Below are positions 52,169-60,861 of a stretch of DNA of 64,000 bases, piece by piece; position 1 is the stretch's first letter, and each line of letters starts with the position of its first letter. Where the stretch lies: NCBI GenBank assembly GCA_030263395.1, contig SZOW01000004.1:284528-348527 (forward strand), given 5' to 3'. Origin of the DNA: QUBU01 sp014337915. Lineage in GTDB: Bacteria; Pseudomonadota; Gammaproteobacteria; Steroidobacterales; GCA-2729495. The translations under genes and the position numbers were made by a program. The notes beneath the pieces were generated by a model. The model ran no database searches, was not told where the DNA came from, and worked only from the letters and a program-made list of their open reading frames with translations.

Positions 52169-55003
52169 TCAGGCGTCCGGGCCCTTGATGCCGAGCGCCG
52201 TGTTGACGAGAACCTGTTGCTGGTACACATGCAGCTGGAACACGCCCGGTGCCGGCGCGGCAGCGGCCGGCCTGCCCGCATAGTAAAGCTCCTGCGCGCG
52301 CCCCAGCGGTTCCTGCAGGCGGTGGCGGATCTGGTACCAGGCACCCTGGTTCTGCGGCTCTTCCTGGCACCATACCACCTCGCGCACGGCCGGATAACGG
52401 TCCAGCACGGCGGCCAGCTCCCGCGACGGGAACGGGTAGAGTTCCTCGATGCGGATGATGGCCACGGTATCCAGCTGCTGCTTGCGACGTGCCTCCAGCA
52501 GGTCGTAGAACACCTTGCCACTGCAGGCCACCAGCCGCGTGACGGCGCGTGCCTCCAGCGGATCGATTTCCTGGATCAGCGGCTGGAACCGCCCGTGGCT
52601 CAGCTCGCTGAGCGGTGAACTTGCCAGGCGATGGCGCAGCAGGCTCTTCGGCGTCATCACCACCAGCGGCTTGCGCAGGTCGCGCAGCATCTGCCGCCGC
52701 AGCAGGTGGAACATCTGCGCCGGCGTCGACGGCACGCAGACCTGCATGTTCATCTCGGCGCAGAGCTGCAGGAAGCGCTCGAGGCGCGCCGAGGAATGCT
52801 CGGGGCCCTGGCCTTCCTGGCCGTGGGGCAGGAACATCGTCAGGCCGCAGAGCCGGCCCCACTTGGCTTCGCCGGAACTGATGAACTGGTCGATGACGAC
52901 CTGGGCACCGTTGACGAAGTCACCGAACTGGCCTTCCCAGATGACCAGCGACTGCGGCTCCGTGGCGGCATAGCCGTATTCAAAGGCGAGCACCGCCTCC
53001 TCGGAGAGCAGCGAATCGGTGACGGTGAAGGCGCCGCGGCGCTCGCCCAGATTCTCCAGTAGCACGTGGGTCTCGCCGGTCACCTGGTCATGCAGCGCCG
53101 CATGGCGATGGAAGAATGTCCCGCGGCGGCTGTCCTGCCCGGTCAGCCGCACCCTGAACCCGGCCTTGACCAGGCTGGCGTAGGCCATCATTTCGGCGAA
53201 GCCCCAGTCCATCGGCAACTCGCCGGCAGCCATGCGCAGCCGATCCTGCACGATGCGGGCCACCTGCGGGTGCAGCGTGAAGCCGGCAGGCACCCGGGTG
53301 ACCTCGGCGGCGAGCAGGGCCACTTCCGCCTCCGGGACCGCGGTGGCCACCGGCTCGTTCCAGTCGCCCTTGCGGTAGCGGCTCCAGTCCACGGTGTACT
53401 CGTTGCCGATCATGCCGAGCACCGCCTGTGGCAGCGGCTGGCCCTGGTCCAGCCGTTCGCGGTACTCCTCGGCGAGGCGCTCGGCTTCGGGCGCCTCCAT
53501 CACTCCGCCCTCGACCAGCCGGCGCATGTAGAGCTGCCGGGTGGTCGGATGCTTCTTGATGGTCTGGTACATCAGCGGCTGGGTTGCAGCCGGTTCATCC
53601 GCCTCGTTGTGCCCATGGCGCCGATAGCAGACGAGGTCGATCACCACGTCCTTGCGGAAGGTCTGGCGATACTCCAGCGCCAGGCGGGTGACCAGCACGG
53701 CGGCCTCGGGATCATCGCCGTTTACGTGGAACACCGGCGCTTCGATCATCCTGGCGACATCGCTGCAGTAGGGCGTCGAGCGCGCGTCGCCCGGATTGCT
53801 GATGGTGAAGCCCACCTGGTTGTTGACGATGATGTGCACCGTGCCACCGGTGGCGAAGCCGCGCGCCTGTGACAGCTGCAGCGTCTCGGCCACCACGCCC
53901 TGGCCGGCGAACGCCGCATCGCCGTGGATCAGCACCGGCAGCACTTCCTCGCCGGTGCTGTCACCGCGGCGCTCCTGGCGGGCGCGTACCGAGCCTTCGA
54001 CCACCGCATCGACGATCTCGAGATGCGATGGGTTGAAGGCCAGCATGACGTGCACGTTGCCGCCCGGAGTGCGGATGTCCGAGGAGAACCCCATGTGGTA
54101 CTTCACGTCGCCCGAGCCGGTCATGGCCTCGATGTTCTGCTTGCCCTCGAATTCCCGGAACAGCGCCTGCGGCGCCTTGCCCAGCACGTTGACCAGCACG
54201 TTGATGCGGCCACGGTGCGCCATGCCAATGACGAGTTCCTGGATACCGCGGGCGCCGCCCTGCTGGATCAGGTCGTCGAGCATGGGAATGAGGCTGTCGC
54301 CACCCTCGAGCGAAAAGCGCTTCTGGCCGACATAGCGCGTATGCAGGTAGCGCTCGATGCCCTCGGCCGCGGTGAGCTGGCCGAGGATGTGGCGTCGCTC
54401 CGCCGCGGTGAATGGCTCGCCCAGCTGCCCGCGCTCGAGGCGCTCGCGAATCCAGCCGCGCTCGCGGCTGCGCGACAGGTGGGCATAGTCGGCGCCGATC
54501 CTGCCGGAATACACCCGGCGCAGCAGCGCCAGGATGTCCCTGAGCTTCATGCGGGCGCCGCCGGTGCTGGCCAGCCCGTTGGTGAAGAACTCCGTGTCCA
54601 TGTCGGCTTCGCCGAGGCCAACGTAGTCCAGGCGCATCACCTGCGGCAGCCGTCGCTCGGCGAGGCCCAGCGGATCGAGGTCGGCAACCTGGTGGCCACG
54701 CTGGCTATAGACCTGTATGAGCCGTGATACCGCTGCCTGCTTGACGCTGAAGGCATCGCCTGGCCGCGCCGCCGTTGCCGCCGCCGCGGCAGCTGGCCGC
54801 CCCGCGCGGGTGCCCGGCGACGGCAGGCTGACGACCCGAGTCACCGCGGCGGGCGGTGGCCCCATGCTGGCGAAGAACCGCCGCCAGTTCTCCGGCACCG
54901 ATGCCGGATCGCGCTGGTAGGACTCGTAGAGGTCCTCGACGTAGGGTGCGTTGGCGCCGAACAGTGGCGACGAGAGGTAGTGGTCCCTGATGGACTGGCT
55001 CAT
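52169..55003 (-). CDS. sucA: 2-oxoglutarate dehydrogenase E1 component
   Basis: Thiamine-diphosphate decarboxylase of the TCA cycle. It is 944 aa. The N-terminal helix has FGANAPYVEDLYESY, which binds E2. The ThDP/Mg site includes HGDAAFAGQGVVAE and VHIIVNNQVGFT, catalytic His residues lie in GMAHRGRINVLVNV and FMGFSSD-like YHMGFSSD, and the C-terminal half has LPHGQEGQGPEHSSARLERFLQ in two parts (LPHGQEGQGPEHSS and RLERFLQ). It heads the operon; there is no sdh cluster upstream in the window. Confidence 0.97.
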   Translation of the reverse strand: MSQSIRDHYLSSPLFGANAPYVEDLYESYQRDPASVPENWRRFFASMGPPPAAVTRVVSLPSPGTRAGRPAAAAAATAARPGDAFSVKQAAVSRLIQVYSQRGHQVADLDPLGLAERRLPQVMRLDYVGLGEADMDTEFFTNGLASTGGARMKLRDILALLRRVYSGRIGADYAHLSRSRERGWIRERLERGQLGEPFTAAERRHILGQLTAAEGIERYLHTRYVGQKRFSLEGGDSLIPMLDDLIQQGGARGIQELVIGMAHRGRINVLVNVLGKAPQALFREFEGKQNIEAMTGSGDVKYHMGFSSDIRTPGGNVHVMLAFNPSHLEIVDAVVEGSVRARQERRGDSTGEEVLPVLIHGDAAFAGQGVVAETLQLSQARGFATGGTVHIIVNNQVGFTISNPGDARSTPYCSDVARMIEAPVFHVNGDDPEAAVLVTRLALEYRQTFRKDVVIDLVCYRRHGHNEADEPAATQPLMYQTIKKHPTTRQLYMRRLVEGGVMEAPEAERLAEEYRERLDQGQPLPQAVLGMIGNEYTVDWSRYRKGDWNEPVATAVPEAEVALLAAEVTRVPAGFTLHPQVARIVQDRLRMAAGELPMDWGFAEMMAYASLVKAGFRVRLTGQDSRRGTFFHRHAALHDQVTGETHVLLENLGERRGAFTVTDSLLSEEAVLAFEYGYAATEPQSLVIWEGQFGDFVNGAQVVIDQFISSGEAKWGRLCGLTMFLPHGQEGQGPEHSSARLERFLQLCAEMNMQVCVPSTPAQMFHLLRRQMLRDLRKPLVVMTPKSLLRHRLASSPLSELSHGRFQPLIQEIDPLEARAVTRLVACSGKVFYDLLEARRKQQLDTVAIIRIEELYPFPSRELAAVLDRYPAVREVVWCQEEPQNQGAWYQIRHRLQEPLGRAQELYYAGRPAAAAPAPGVFQLHVYQQQVLVNTALGIKGPDA

Positions 55004-55077
55004 GGATGGCCCGAAAAGCCCTGGGAAACTGCCTATGATAGAACGAGGCGCGGACCCGTGCTACCGCAGCCCGTCGA

Positions 55078-55626
55078 TCAGCCGAAGAACAGCAGCCTGA
55101 TACCCCCGGCCTGCGCGACGACCTGGTACAGCAGGTACAGTTCCCAGCCGATCAGCACGACATAGCCGAGGACGCAGGCCTTGATGAGGCCGAGCACCGG
55201 CACGCCGCCGAGCACACGATGCCTCGCGGCAACGGCCAGCGCGACCACGCTGGTTGCGGTCAGCCCGATCTTCGCCCAGAGGAACCAGTGCGGCCCCTGC
55301 ATCAGCAGTGCGCGCATCACGAGGTTGAGTTCTTCCCCGCCCACCGCCAGCAGGTTCAGGGTGAACAGCGCATCCGCACAGCTCATCAGCACGATTGCCA
55401 GTGCCAGGTACAGCACCCGCGGCTCGTGCCAGTCGAGGAAGATCCGCTGTTCGTCGCCCAGGCGCCGACCCGCGCGCCGGCGCGGCCTCAAGCCACCGTA
55501 GAAGAATGACCAGGCCGAGTGCCGGCGGCGGTCCGCCGGGCTGCGCCGTTCTACGCGGCCACCCGAGCCGGCCTGGCCCTCCAGGGCAGGCATTCCAGGC
55601 CTGGCGTTCCAGCGGAAAAGAGACAC
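55078..55626 (-). CDS. DUF5658 family membrane protein
   Basis: It is 182 aa from a GTG at 55626; an ATG 33 nt downstream is an alternative, as no clear ribosome site distinguishes them. The N-terminal half is basic and polar (RRSPADRRRHSAWSFFYGGLRPRRRAGRR). Three membrane helices follow (about 71-93, 117-137, 147-170), with SCADALFTLNLLAVGGEELN, the feature by which I recognise DUF5658. The function is unknown. It is preceded by an AT-rich, 120-nt gap containing a 7-bp inverted repeat. Confidence 0.82.
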   Translation of the reverse strand: MSLFRWNARPGMPALEGQAGSGGRVERRSPADRRRHSAWSFFYGGLRPRRRAGRRLGDEQRIFLDWHEPRVLYLALAIVLMSCADALFTLNLLAVGGEELNLVMRALLMQGPHWFLWAKIGLTATSVVALAVAARHRVLGGVPVLGLIKACVLGYVVLIGWELYLLYQVVAQAGGIRLLFFG

Positions 55627-55630
55627 GTTA

Positions 55631-55664
55631 AGTTCAATTCATAAACTATTGTTATTCTTGAACT
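55631..55664. promoter_or_regulatory. Inverted repeat in an AT-rich gap upstream of the DUF5658 gene
   Basis: AGTTCAA-N20-TTGAACT, perfect 7-bp arms at 55631-55637 and 55658-55664, starts only 5 nt before the GTG start at 55626. The enclosed 20 nt (TTCATAAACTATTGTTATTC) is entirely unlike the local GC-rich background. It could be an operator or an early mRNA hairpin that limits translation. Confidence 0.35.
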
Positions 55665-55747
55665 GAAGACTAACAGGACCGCCGGCATCCGGCCAGTATC
55701 CGCGGCAGGGACAGGTCCAAGGCCCAGCCGGTACGGCCGGAGGCGGC

Positions 55748-56617
55748 TCAAGACGGACGGCGCAGCCGCCGCACCAGGCTCGAGGTATCCCAACGCCCGC
55801 CACCCATGGCCTGGATGTCGGCGTAAAACCCGTCCACCAGTTCAGCCACGGGCAGCTGTGCACCGTTGCGGCCTGCCTCGGCCATGCACAGCCCGAGGTC
55901 CTTGCGCATCCAGTCGACGGCGAACCCGAAGTCGAAGCGATCCTCGATCATCGTCGCGCCCCGGTTATCCATCTGCCAGCTCTGCGCCGCACCCTGGCCG
56001 ATAGCCTCGAGTACGCGCGGCATGTCGAGGCCGGCCGCCTGGCCGAAGGCGATGCCCTCGGCGAGGCCCTGGACGAGCCCGGCAATGCAGATCTGGTTGA
56101 CCATCTTGGCGAGCTGGCCCGAGCCGGGCGGGCCTAGCCGCGTCACGGCACGTGCGAACGCCAATGCCACCGGTCGTGCCTGCTCGAACGCCGCCTCTTC
56201 GGCCCCGCACATCACCGTGAGCTGGCCGCGGATCGCGCCCGCCTCCCCGCCCGATACCGGCCCATCGATGAAATGCAGGCCACGCCGCCGGGCTTCCGCC
56301 GCCAGTTCGCGCGCGACCTCCGCCGAGGTGGTGGTGCAATCAAAGAAGATGGCACCGGCATCCATGCCGGCGAAGGCGCCGCCAGGACCCAGAGTCACCT
56401 CGCGCAGGTCGGCGTCCGCACCCACGCAGGCGAAAACGATCTGCGCAGCTCTGGCTGCCGCCGCCGGCGTGCGCGCGGAGGACCCACCGAACTCGCTGGT
56501 CCAGCGCTGCGCCCGCGCCGCGGTCCGGTTGTGGACTGCAACGGAATGCCCTGCCCGCGCCAGGTGGCCCGCCATCGGATAACCCATGGTGCCGAGGCCG
56601 ATGAATGCCACGTGCAT
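55748..56617 (-). CDS. NAD(P)-dependent beta-hydroxyacid dehydrogenase (3-hydroxyisobutyrate dehydrogenase family)
   Basis: It is 289 aa from the ATG at 56617 (MHVAFIGLGTMGYPMAG); an ATG 15 nt upstream is possible. It has the N-terminal Rossmann motif GLGTMG, substrate-binding GPVSGGEAGA, and the catalytic Lys in LAKMVNQICIAGLVQGLAEG. NAD versus NADP: the HNRTAARA loop favours NADP. The substrate could be 3-hydroxyisobutyrate, tartronate semialdehyde or succinic semialdehyde. It is an isolated gene, divergent from the CTERM genes. Confidence 0.9.
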   Translation of the reverse strand: MHVAFIGLGTMGYPMAGHLARAGHSVAVHNRTAARAQRWTSEFGGSSARTPAAAARAAQIVFACVGADADLREVTLGPGGAFAGMDAGAIFFDCTTTSAEVARELAAEARRRGLHFIDGPVSGGEAGAIRGQLTVMCGAEEAAFEQARPVALAFARAVTRLGPPGSGQLAKMVNQICIAGLVQGLAEGIAFGQAAGLDMPRVLEAIGQGAAQSWQMDNRGATMIEDRFDFGFAVDWMRKDLGLCMAEAGRNGAQLPVAELVDGFYADIQAMGGGRWDTSSLVRRLRRPS

Positions 56618-56751
56618 CGCGCCATCCTCCATCTGTCGGTCAGAAGCGAAGCATTATGACAGCTGGCTATTGACGGCCGTGATTCGCAGCCGACATCCTG
56701 CGGGCGGGACTGACAACAAATCCAATCGACTCGCTCCCGGGGAGGAACCAC

Positions 56752-57429
56752 ATGAAGACGCTGATGACTGCGGCAGCCCTGCTGCTGGCCGCGACCGTTG
56801 CCAACGCGGCACCGGTCACCTACACGCTGACCGGCGTGGCCTACGAGAATTCCTTCGGCACGGTGACACCTATCTGCAGCGGCTGCGGCACTGGCACCGC
56901 GGTGGACGATGGCGCCGGCAACATCACCATCACCGGGATGGCCTGGGAACTCAACGGCAATGGCAATCACTACCTTGCCAGCATCGACGGCACCACCACG
57001 CTGGCGCCCACGCAGACGCCGAATACCAACCCGGCCAATGCACTGCCGGCAGGCAGCGTCCTGACACGTACCGGCGGCTTCTGCACCACCATCACCGTCG
57101 GCACCTCGGACCTCTGCGATCCCGCGGCCATTCGCTCCGGCTACGCGGCATCGCTGAGCTTCTATACGGGCACCAACAGTGCGGGTGGCACCTGTGGACA
57201 GCCGCTGACCAATCTCAACTCCATCAACCGCTGCCGCGTGGACCTCACGCAGGCGGGCAATACGCTGACACTGCAGCTCAAGCGTGCGCTCTCGGAGAGC
57301 GCCACCTCGGGCAGCTACCAGCTGCTGACCTTCACCTTCGAAGCGGCCGCAGTGCCGGTGCCGGGCGCGGTCTGGCTGCTCGGATCCGCCCTGGGCCTGC
57401 TGGGCCTGGTCCGTCGCACGCTCGCCTGA
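56752..57429 (+). CDS. Exported protein with VPxPA-type C-terminal sorting signal (CTERM)
   Basis: It is 225 aa: a signal peptide (LMTAAALLLAATVANAAP), a low-complexity Thr/Gly/Asn-rich middle with six Cys, and a C-terminal sorting signal from residue 201: VPVPGAVWLLGSALGLLGL then RR. This is the gammaproteobacterial variant of PEP-CTERM (VPLPA-CTERM), processed by an exosortase that is not in this window. A perfect GGAGG lies 6 nt before the ATG. The gene sits 15 nt upstream of a second CTERM gene. The biological role is unknown, perhaps extracellular or biofilm matrix. Confidence 0.87.
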   Translation: MKTLMTAAALLLAATVANAAPVTYTLTGVAYENSFGTVTPICSGCGTGTAVDDGAGNITITGMAWELNGNGNHYLASIDGTTTLAPTQTPNTNPANALPAGSVLTRTGGFCTTITVGTSDLCDPAAIRSGYAASLSFYTGTNSAGGTCGQPLTNLNSINRCRVDLTQAGNTLTLQLKRALSESATSGSYQLLTFTFEAAAVPVPGAVWLLGSALGLLGLVRRTLA

Positions 57430-57444
57430 CCGGGAGATGGGCAC

Positions 57445-58227
57445 ATGAACCTCCTGAAAACCCTTGCCGCCGCGGTTGCGCTGGGCACGATCCCGCTGTC
57501 CTCGCAGGCCGCCCTCCTCGGCCGCGACCTCAATGGCAGCCCGGGCAGCATCGAGGCCTACTACGACACGGCGCTCGACATCACCTGGCTCGCCGATGCC
57601 AACCTCGCCGCGACCAATACCTTTGGTGTCTCGGGTATCACCGGCACCGGCCAGATGGACTGGGCCACGGCCAATGCCTGGATCGCCGCCATGAACACGG
57701 CCAACTACCTGGGCATCAGCAGCTGGCGCCTGCCGGACATGTTCGACATCGGCGGCGACGGCTGCACCGTGTATTCCTACACGTCGTACAACGGTGGCGA
57801 CTGCGGATACAACGTGGTCAGCACCGGGCCACAAGCCTCGGAACTGGCCTCGCTGTATCACGCGACGCTCGGCAACGTCGCCTACTACGACAGCAGCGGC
57901 AATCCGAATTACGGCGGATCGCCGCATATCCAGGCCACCGGTCCGTTCCAGAACCTGGGCAACACGCTGTACTGGTACGGTCAGTCCACCGTCACCGACA
58001 GTTCGGGCAACAACTGGGGTGAACCGGCGTTCAATGCCTGGTACTTCGGCATGCCCTCCGGTGGCCAGCGGCCCATCGACATGACCCAGGTGAGCACCAT
58101 GACCGCATGGGCGGTCGTCGATGGTGATGTGCAGTCGACCGTGCCGGTGCCGGGTGCGGTCTGGCTGCTCGGTTCGGCGATCGGCCTGCTCGGGGCCCTG
58201 CGCCAGCGCAACGCGGCCGGCGCCTGA
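57445..58227 (+). CDS. DUF1566-like exported protein with VPxPA-type C-terminal sorting signal
   Basis: It is 260 aa with a signal peptide, then a DUF1566 / Lcl-type lectin-like core: YDTALDITWLADANLA, WATANAWIAAMNTANYLGIS, WRLPDMFDIGG, and a terminal WAVVDGDVQ. This core is common in VPLPA-CTERM proteins of environmental proteobacteria. The sorting signal begins at residue 233 (VPVPGAVWLLGSAIGLLGALRQR) and is near-identical to that of the previous gene. GGGAG precedes the start by 8 nt; the two genes are 15 nt apart and surely cotranscribed. Confidence 0.87.
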   Translation: MNLLKTLAAAVALGTIPLSSQAALLGRDLNGSPGSIEAYYDTALDITWLADANLAATNTFGVSGITGTGQMDWATANAWIAAMNTANYLGISSWRLPDMFDIGGDGCTVYSYTSYNGGDCGYNVVSTGPQASELASLYHATLGNVAYYDSSGNPNYGGSPHIQATGPFQNLGNTLYWYGQSTVTDSSGNNWGEPAFNAWYFGMPSGGQRPIDMTQVSTMTAWAVVDGDVQSTVPVPGAVWLLGSAIGLLGALRQRNAAGA

Positions 58228-58260
58228 CCAGCCAATGCCCCGCCGCAGCGGCTGCGCGGT

Positions 58261-59055
58261 TCAGCCGCTCAGCCAGCCGGCGGTGGCGTTGACGATCGTC
58301 GCCGTCACGTTCTGCGCCTCGGGCAGCGCCAGCAGCAGCGCGGTCGCCGCGGCCTCCTCGGCACTCTGCGGGCGCCCCGGGTAGCCAGCGCGGATCTGCT
58401 CGCGCATCGCTTTCGGGATGCCGACCGGATGGCCGAGCACCTGCGCGCCGGCTTCCCGTTCCCCGGTCAGGCGCGTATCGACCCAGCCGTAGGCGATGGC
58501 GTTGCAGGTCACGCCGAAGCGTGACCACTCGAGCGCCACCGCCTTGGTGAGCCCGTGCAGCCCGTGCTTGGCCGCGCAGTAGTTGGCCATCCCGGGACTG
58601 CCGATCAGCCCGGCGGCGGCCGAGATATTGATGATGCGGCCGCCGTGGCCCTCGTGGCGCATGTGCGGGGCGGCGGCCCGGATGCAGTTGAATGCGCCCT
58701 TCAGGATGACGTCGATGCAGTCGTCCCACTGCGCATCGCTCATCTTGTGGATCATGGCATCGAGGGGAAACCCCGCATTATTCACCAGGATGTCCAGCCG
58801 CCCGAATTCGCTGGCTGCGGTGTCGACGATGCGCTGGGCATCGGCGGCGCTGCGCACGTCGCCGGCGCAACCGGTGGCCTTGCCGCCGTCCGCAAGGATC
58901 GCCGCGACGACGTTGTCGACCGACGCCTGGTGCAGGGCATTGACGACGAGCGCCGCTCCCTGGCGCGCGAACAGCTGGGCGATGGCCCGGCCGATGCCCT
59001 GTCCCGACCCCGTGACCACGGCCACCTTGCCCGCCAACGCTGCGTTCGCCACCAT
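58261..59055 (-). CDS. Short-chain dehydrogenase/reductase
   Basis: SDR of 264 aa. Cofactor motif TGSGQGIGRAI (about 16-26), NNAGF, catalytic Ser in INISAAAGLIGSPG, and Tyr-Lys in NYCAAKHGL. The residues after beta-2 (VVNALHQ) suggest NAD(H). It lies 6 nt downstream of a MaoC-type hydratase gene. With the hydratases, this fits the dehydrogenation step of a beta-oxidation-like route: a 3-hydroxyacyl-CoA dehydrogenase of the SDR type or a ketoreductase. It is convergent with the CTERM genes. Confidence 0.88.
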   Translation of the reverse strand: MVANAALAGKVAVVTGSGQGIGRAIAQLFARQGAALVVNALHQASVDNVVAAILADGGKATGCAGDVRSAADAQRIVDTAASEFGRLDILVNNAGFPLDAMIHKMSDAQWDDCIDVILKGAFNCIRAAAPHMRHEGHGGRIINISAAAGLIGSPGMANYCAAKHGLHGLTKAVALEWSRFGVTCNAIAYGWVDTRLTGEREAGAQVLGHPVGIPKAMREQIRAGYPGRPQSAEEAAATALLLALPEAQNVTATIVNATAGWLSG

Positions 59056-59061
59056 GATCGT

Positions 59062-59511
59062 TCACCCCCCGGAAGCACCGGCCGACCGCGATGGCAGGAC
59101 GACGACTCCCCTGCCGACCGTGGTGCGCTCGCCACGCGCGTTGTCGATCCACATTTCGCACTCCACGCAGTGCACGTCGCCATCGCGGTACTTGCCGGTC
59201 ACCCGGCCGCTGCAGGCCAGTTCGACGTCGAAGAAATCGATGCCCTGGAAGCGGCAGCTGACCTTTTTCAGGAACCCCTCCAGCCCCATCCAGTCGGTCA
59301 GCAACCGGGCGGAAATGGCCGCCTTCAGGGCGCCATGCACGATGACGTCGGGCTGCCCGGCAGCCTGTGCGAAGTCCTTGTCGTAGTGGATCTCGTAGTA
59401 GTCCCCGGAAGCGCCCGCCCACTTCACCGCCTGGCGCCGGGTCGGCGTCAGGCGCAGCGGCCCCAGGGCCTGGCCGACCGCGACGTCCTCGTAGAACAGC
59501 TGTGCCTGCAA
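59062..59511 (-). CDS. MaoC-like hotdog dehydratase
   Basis: It is 149 aa with a MaoC/hotdog fold: LFYEDVAVGQALGPLRLTPTRRQ, the hydratase-2 region SGDYYEIHYDKDFAQAAGQPDVIVHGALKAA (motifs SGDYYEIHYDKDFA and DVIVHGAL), in which Asp and His are the catalytic pair. It hydrates 2-enoyl thioesters. The neighbouring FAS1-like hydratase gene 13 nt upstream suggests the two form a heterodimeric double-hotdog enzyme, as in steroid and fatty-acid degraders. Confidence 0.88.
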   Translation of the reverse strand: MQAQLFYEDVAVGQALGPLRLTPTRRQAVKWAGASGDYYEIHYDKDFAQAAGQPDVIVHGALKAAISARLLTDWMGLEGFLKKVSCRFQGIDFFDVELACSGRVTGKYRDGDVHCVECEMWIDNARGERTTVGRGVVVLPSRSAGASGG

Positions 59512-59524
59512 AGCCTGTTGCTCC

Positions 59525-59986
59525 TCAGTAGCGGATGAAGCTCTGGCGCAGCTTCATGACCCGGCTGCCATGCTGGTTGCTCCAGTCGACTTCGAAATGG
59601 AAAAACACCATGTGGCCGATGCGCCCCTGCTTCTCCTCGACGTCGGCCAGCACCAGGATGCCCGTGAGCACGTCACCTGGCCGTATCGGCGCGAAGAACT
59701 CCTTCTCGAAGCCGGCGTTGAGCAGGCGCTTGAGCGGGAAATCGTACTGCGTCGCCATCCAGTCCATCTTCGCTGGAATGATCGGCCACGCGATGCCGGG
59801 GGGCGCGATCATGCCCCCGTAGCGGCTGTTGCGACTCGCCTCGCAGTCCCGGTACAGCGGGTTGTCGTCGAGTGCTGCCTCAGCGAGGCGCCGGATCATG
59901 CCCTTCTCGATCTCGCATACGGAGCGGTCGAGTTCCCGGCCGATGAGGTTGCGGATAGCGTCGGTGATGTACGACTTCTCGCCCAC
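59525..59986 (-). CDS. FAS1-like MaoC N-terminal-type dehydratase
   Basis: It is 153 aa from the GTG at 59986, which has GGAGGGG 4 nt upstream; the longer reading from 60040 would have no ribosome site and overlap the GST gene. It matches the MaoC_dehydrat_N / FAS1-like family: ALDDNPLYRDCEASRNSRYGGMIAPPGIA (split: DDNPLYRDCE and GGMIAPPG), and a C-terminal strand pattern with VFFHFEVDWSNQHG. It lacks the catalytic His of the partner hotdog and is thus probably the substrate-binding subunit of the pair with the next gene. Confidence 0.85.
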   Translation of the reverse strand: MGEKSYITDAIRNLIGRELDRSVCEIEKGMIRRLAEAALDDNPLYRDCEASRNSRYGGMIAPPGIAWPIIPAKMDWMATQYDFPLKRLLNAGFEKEFFAPIRPGDVLTGILVLADVEEKQGRIGHMVFFHFEVDWSNQHGSRVMKLRQSFIRY

Positions 59987-60036
59987 TGCCCCTCCAGGTC
60001 GCTGACCCGAAAACTGTAGCACCGTTCCTGCGGTTC

Positions 60037-60747
60037 TCAACGCTCCCGGTACTGCTCCGCGCCGAAGAGAACCGCCCGATGCTCATCGCTGAATCCCTTG
60101 AGGCCGCCCTGGATGATCTCCGGACGTACCTTCTCGTCGAATGCGACCAGCCCGCGCTGCACCGCGGGCCGCGCGCGCAGGCGCTGCGCCCAGGCCTCCA
60201 GGTGGGGGCGCTGGCCCGGTGTGGCATCGAGCCGGTTGATCACCCAGGGAAGGATGCACATGTCGGCGATCGTGTAGGTCTCCTCGACAAAATAGCTGCG
60301 TGCCTGGAGGTGCTGGTCCATCACGCGCATGAGCCGCTCGGTCTCGCGCCGGTAGCGGTCGATCGCGTAGGGAATCTTGTCTTTTGCGTAATAGAAGAAG
60401 TGGGCGAACTGGCCGAACATCGGCCCCACCCCCGCCATCTGGAACATGATCCACTGCAGCATGGTGTAGCGCCCCGCGGGGCTCGGCGGCAGGAACCGCC
60501 CCGTCTTCTCCGCGAGGTAGACCAGGATCGCGCCGCTCTCCCAGAGCGTGATCGGCTCGCCGTCCGGACCCTCCGGGTCACGCAGCACGGGAAACTTGTT
60601 GTTCGGATTCAGCGCCAGGAACTCGGGCTTGAACTGGTCGCCGTCGAGGATATCCACGTAGTGCCAGCACCACTCGAGTCCCGCTTCCTCGAGGAAGATG
60701 GAAACCTTGCGGCCGTTCGGCGTCGGCCCGGACCAGAGCTCGAGCAT
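60037..60747 (-). CDS. Glutathione S-transferase family protein (YfcG/Ure2-like)
   Basis: It is 236 aa with an N-terminal thioredoxin-fold domain (about 1-85: LWSGPTPNGRKVSIFLEEAGL, NPNNKFPVLRD, LWESGAILVYLAEKTG) and an all-helical C-terminal domain (TMLQWIMFQMAGVGPMFGQFAHFF). The Thr/Asn after GP in PTPNG indicates the YfcG-like disulfide-reductase or beta class. It heads an operon with two hydratase genes and an SDR, with a 50-nt gap to the first hydratase. A role in removal of reactive CoA intermediates is inference. Confidence 0.9.
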   Translation of the reverse strand: MLELWSGPTPNGRKVSIFLEEAGLEWCWHYVDILDGDQFKPEFLALNPNNKFPVLRDPEGPDGEPITLWESGAILVYLAEKTGRFLPPSPAGRYTMLQWIMFQMAGVGPMFGQFAHFFYYAKDKIPYAIDRYRRETERLMRVMDQHLQARSYFVEETYTIADMCILPWVINRLDATPGQRPHLEAWAQRLRARPAVQRGLVAFDEKVRPEIIQGGLKGFSDEHRAVLFGAEQYRER

Positions 60748-60861
60748 GGTGCTGGTCTCTTCTTCCAGTCGCTCCGGATGCCTGGGTCAAAGGGCAGCCC
60801 GTCGAGCCTCGCGACGAACCCGACGTCCTTCTGCACGGCGCCGCGCAGAAGCCCAAGTCGA

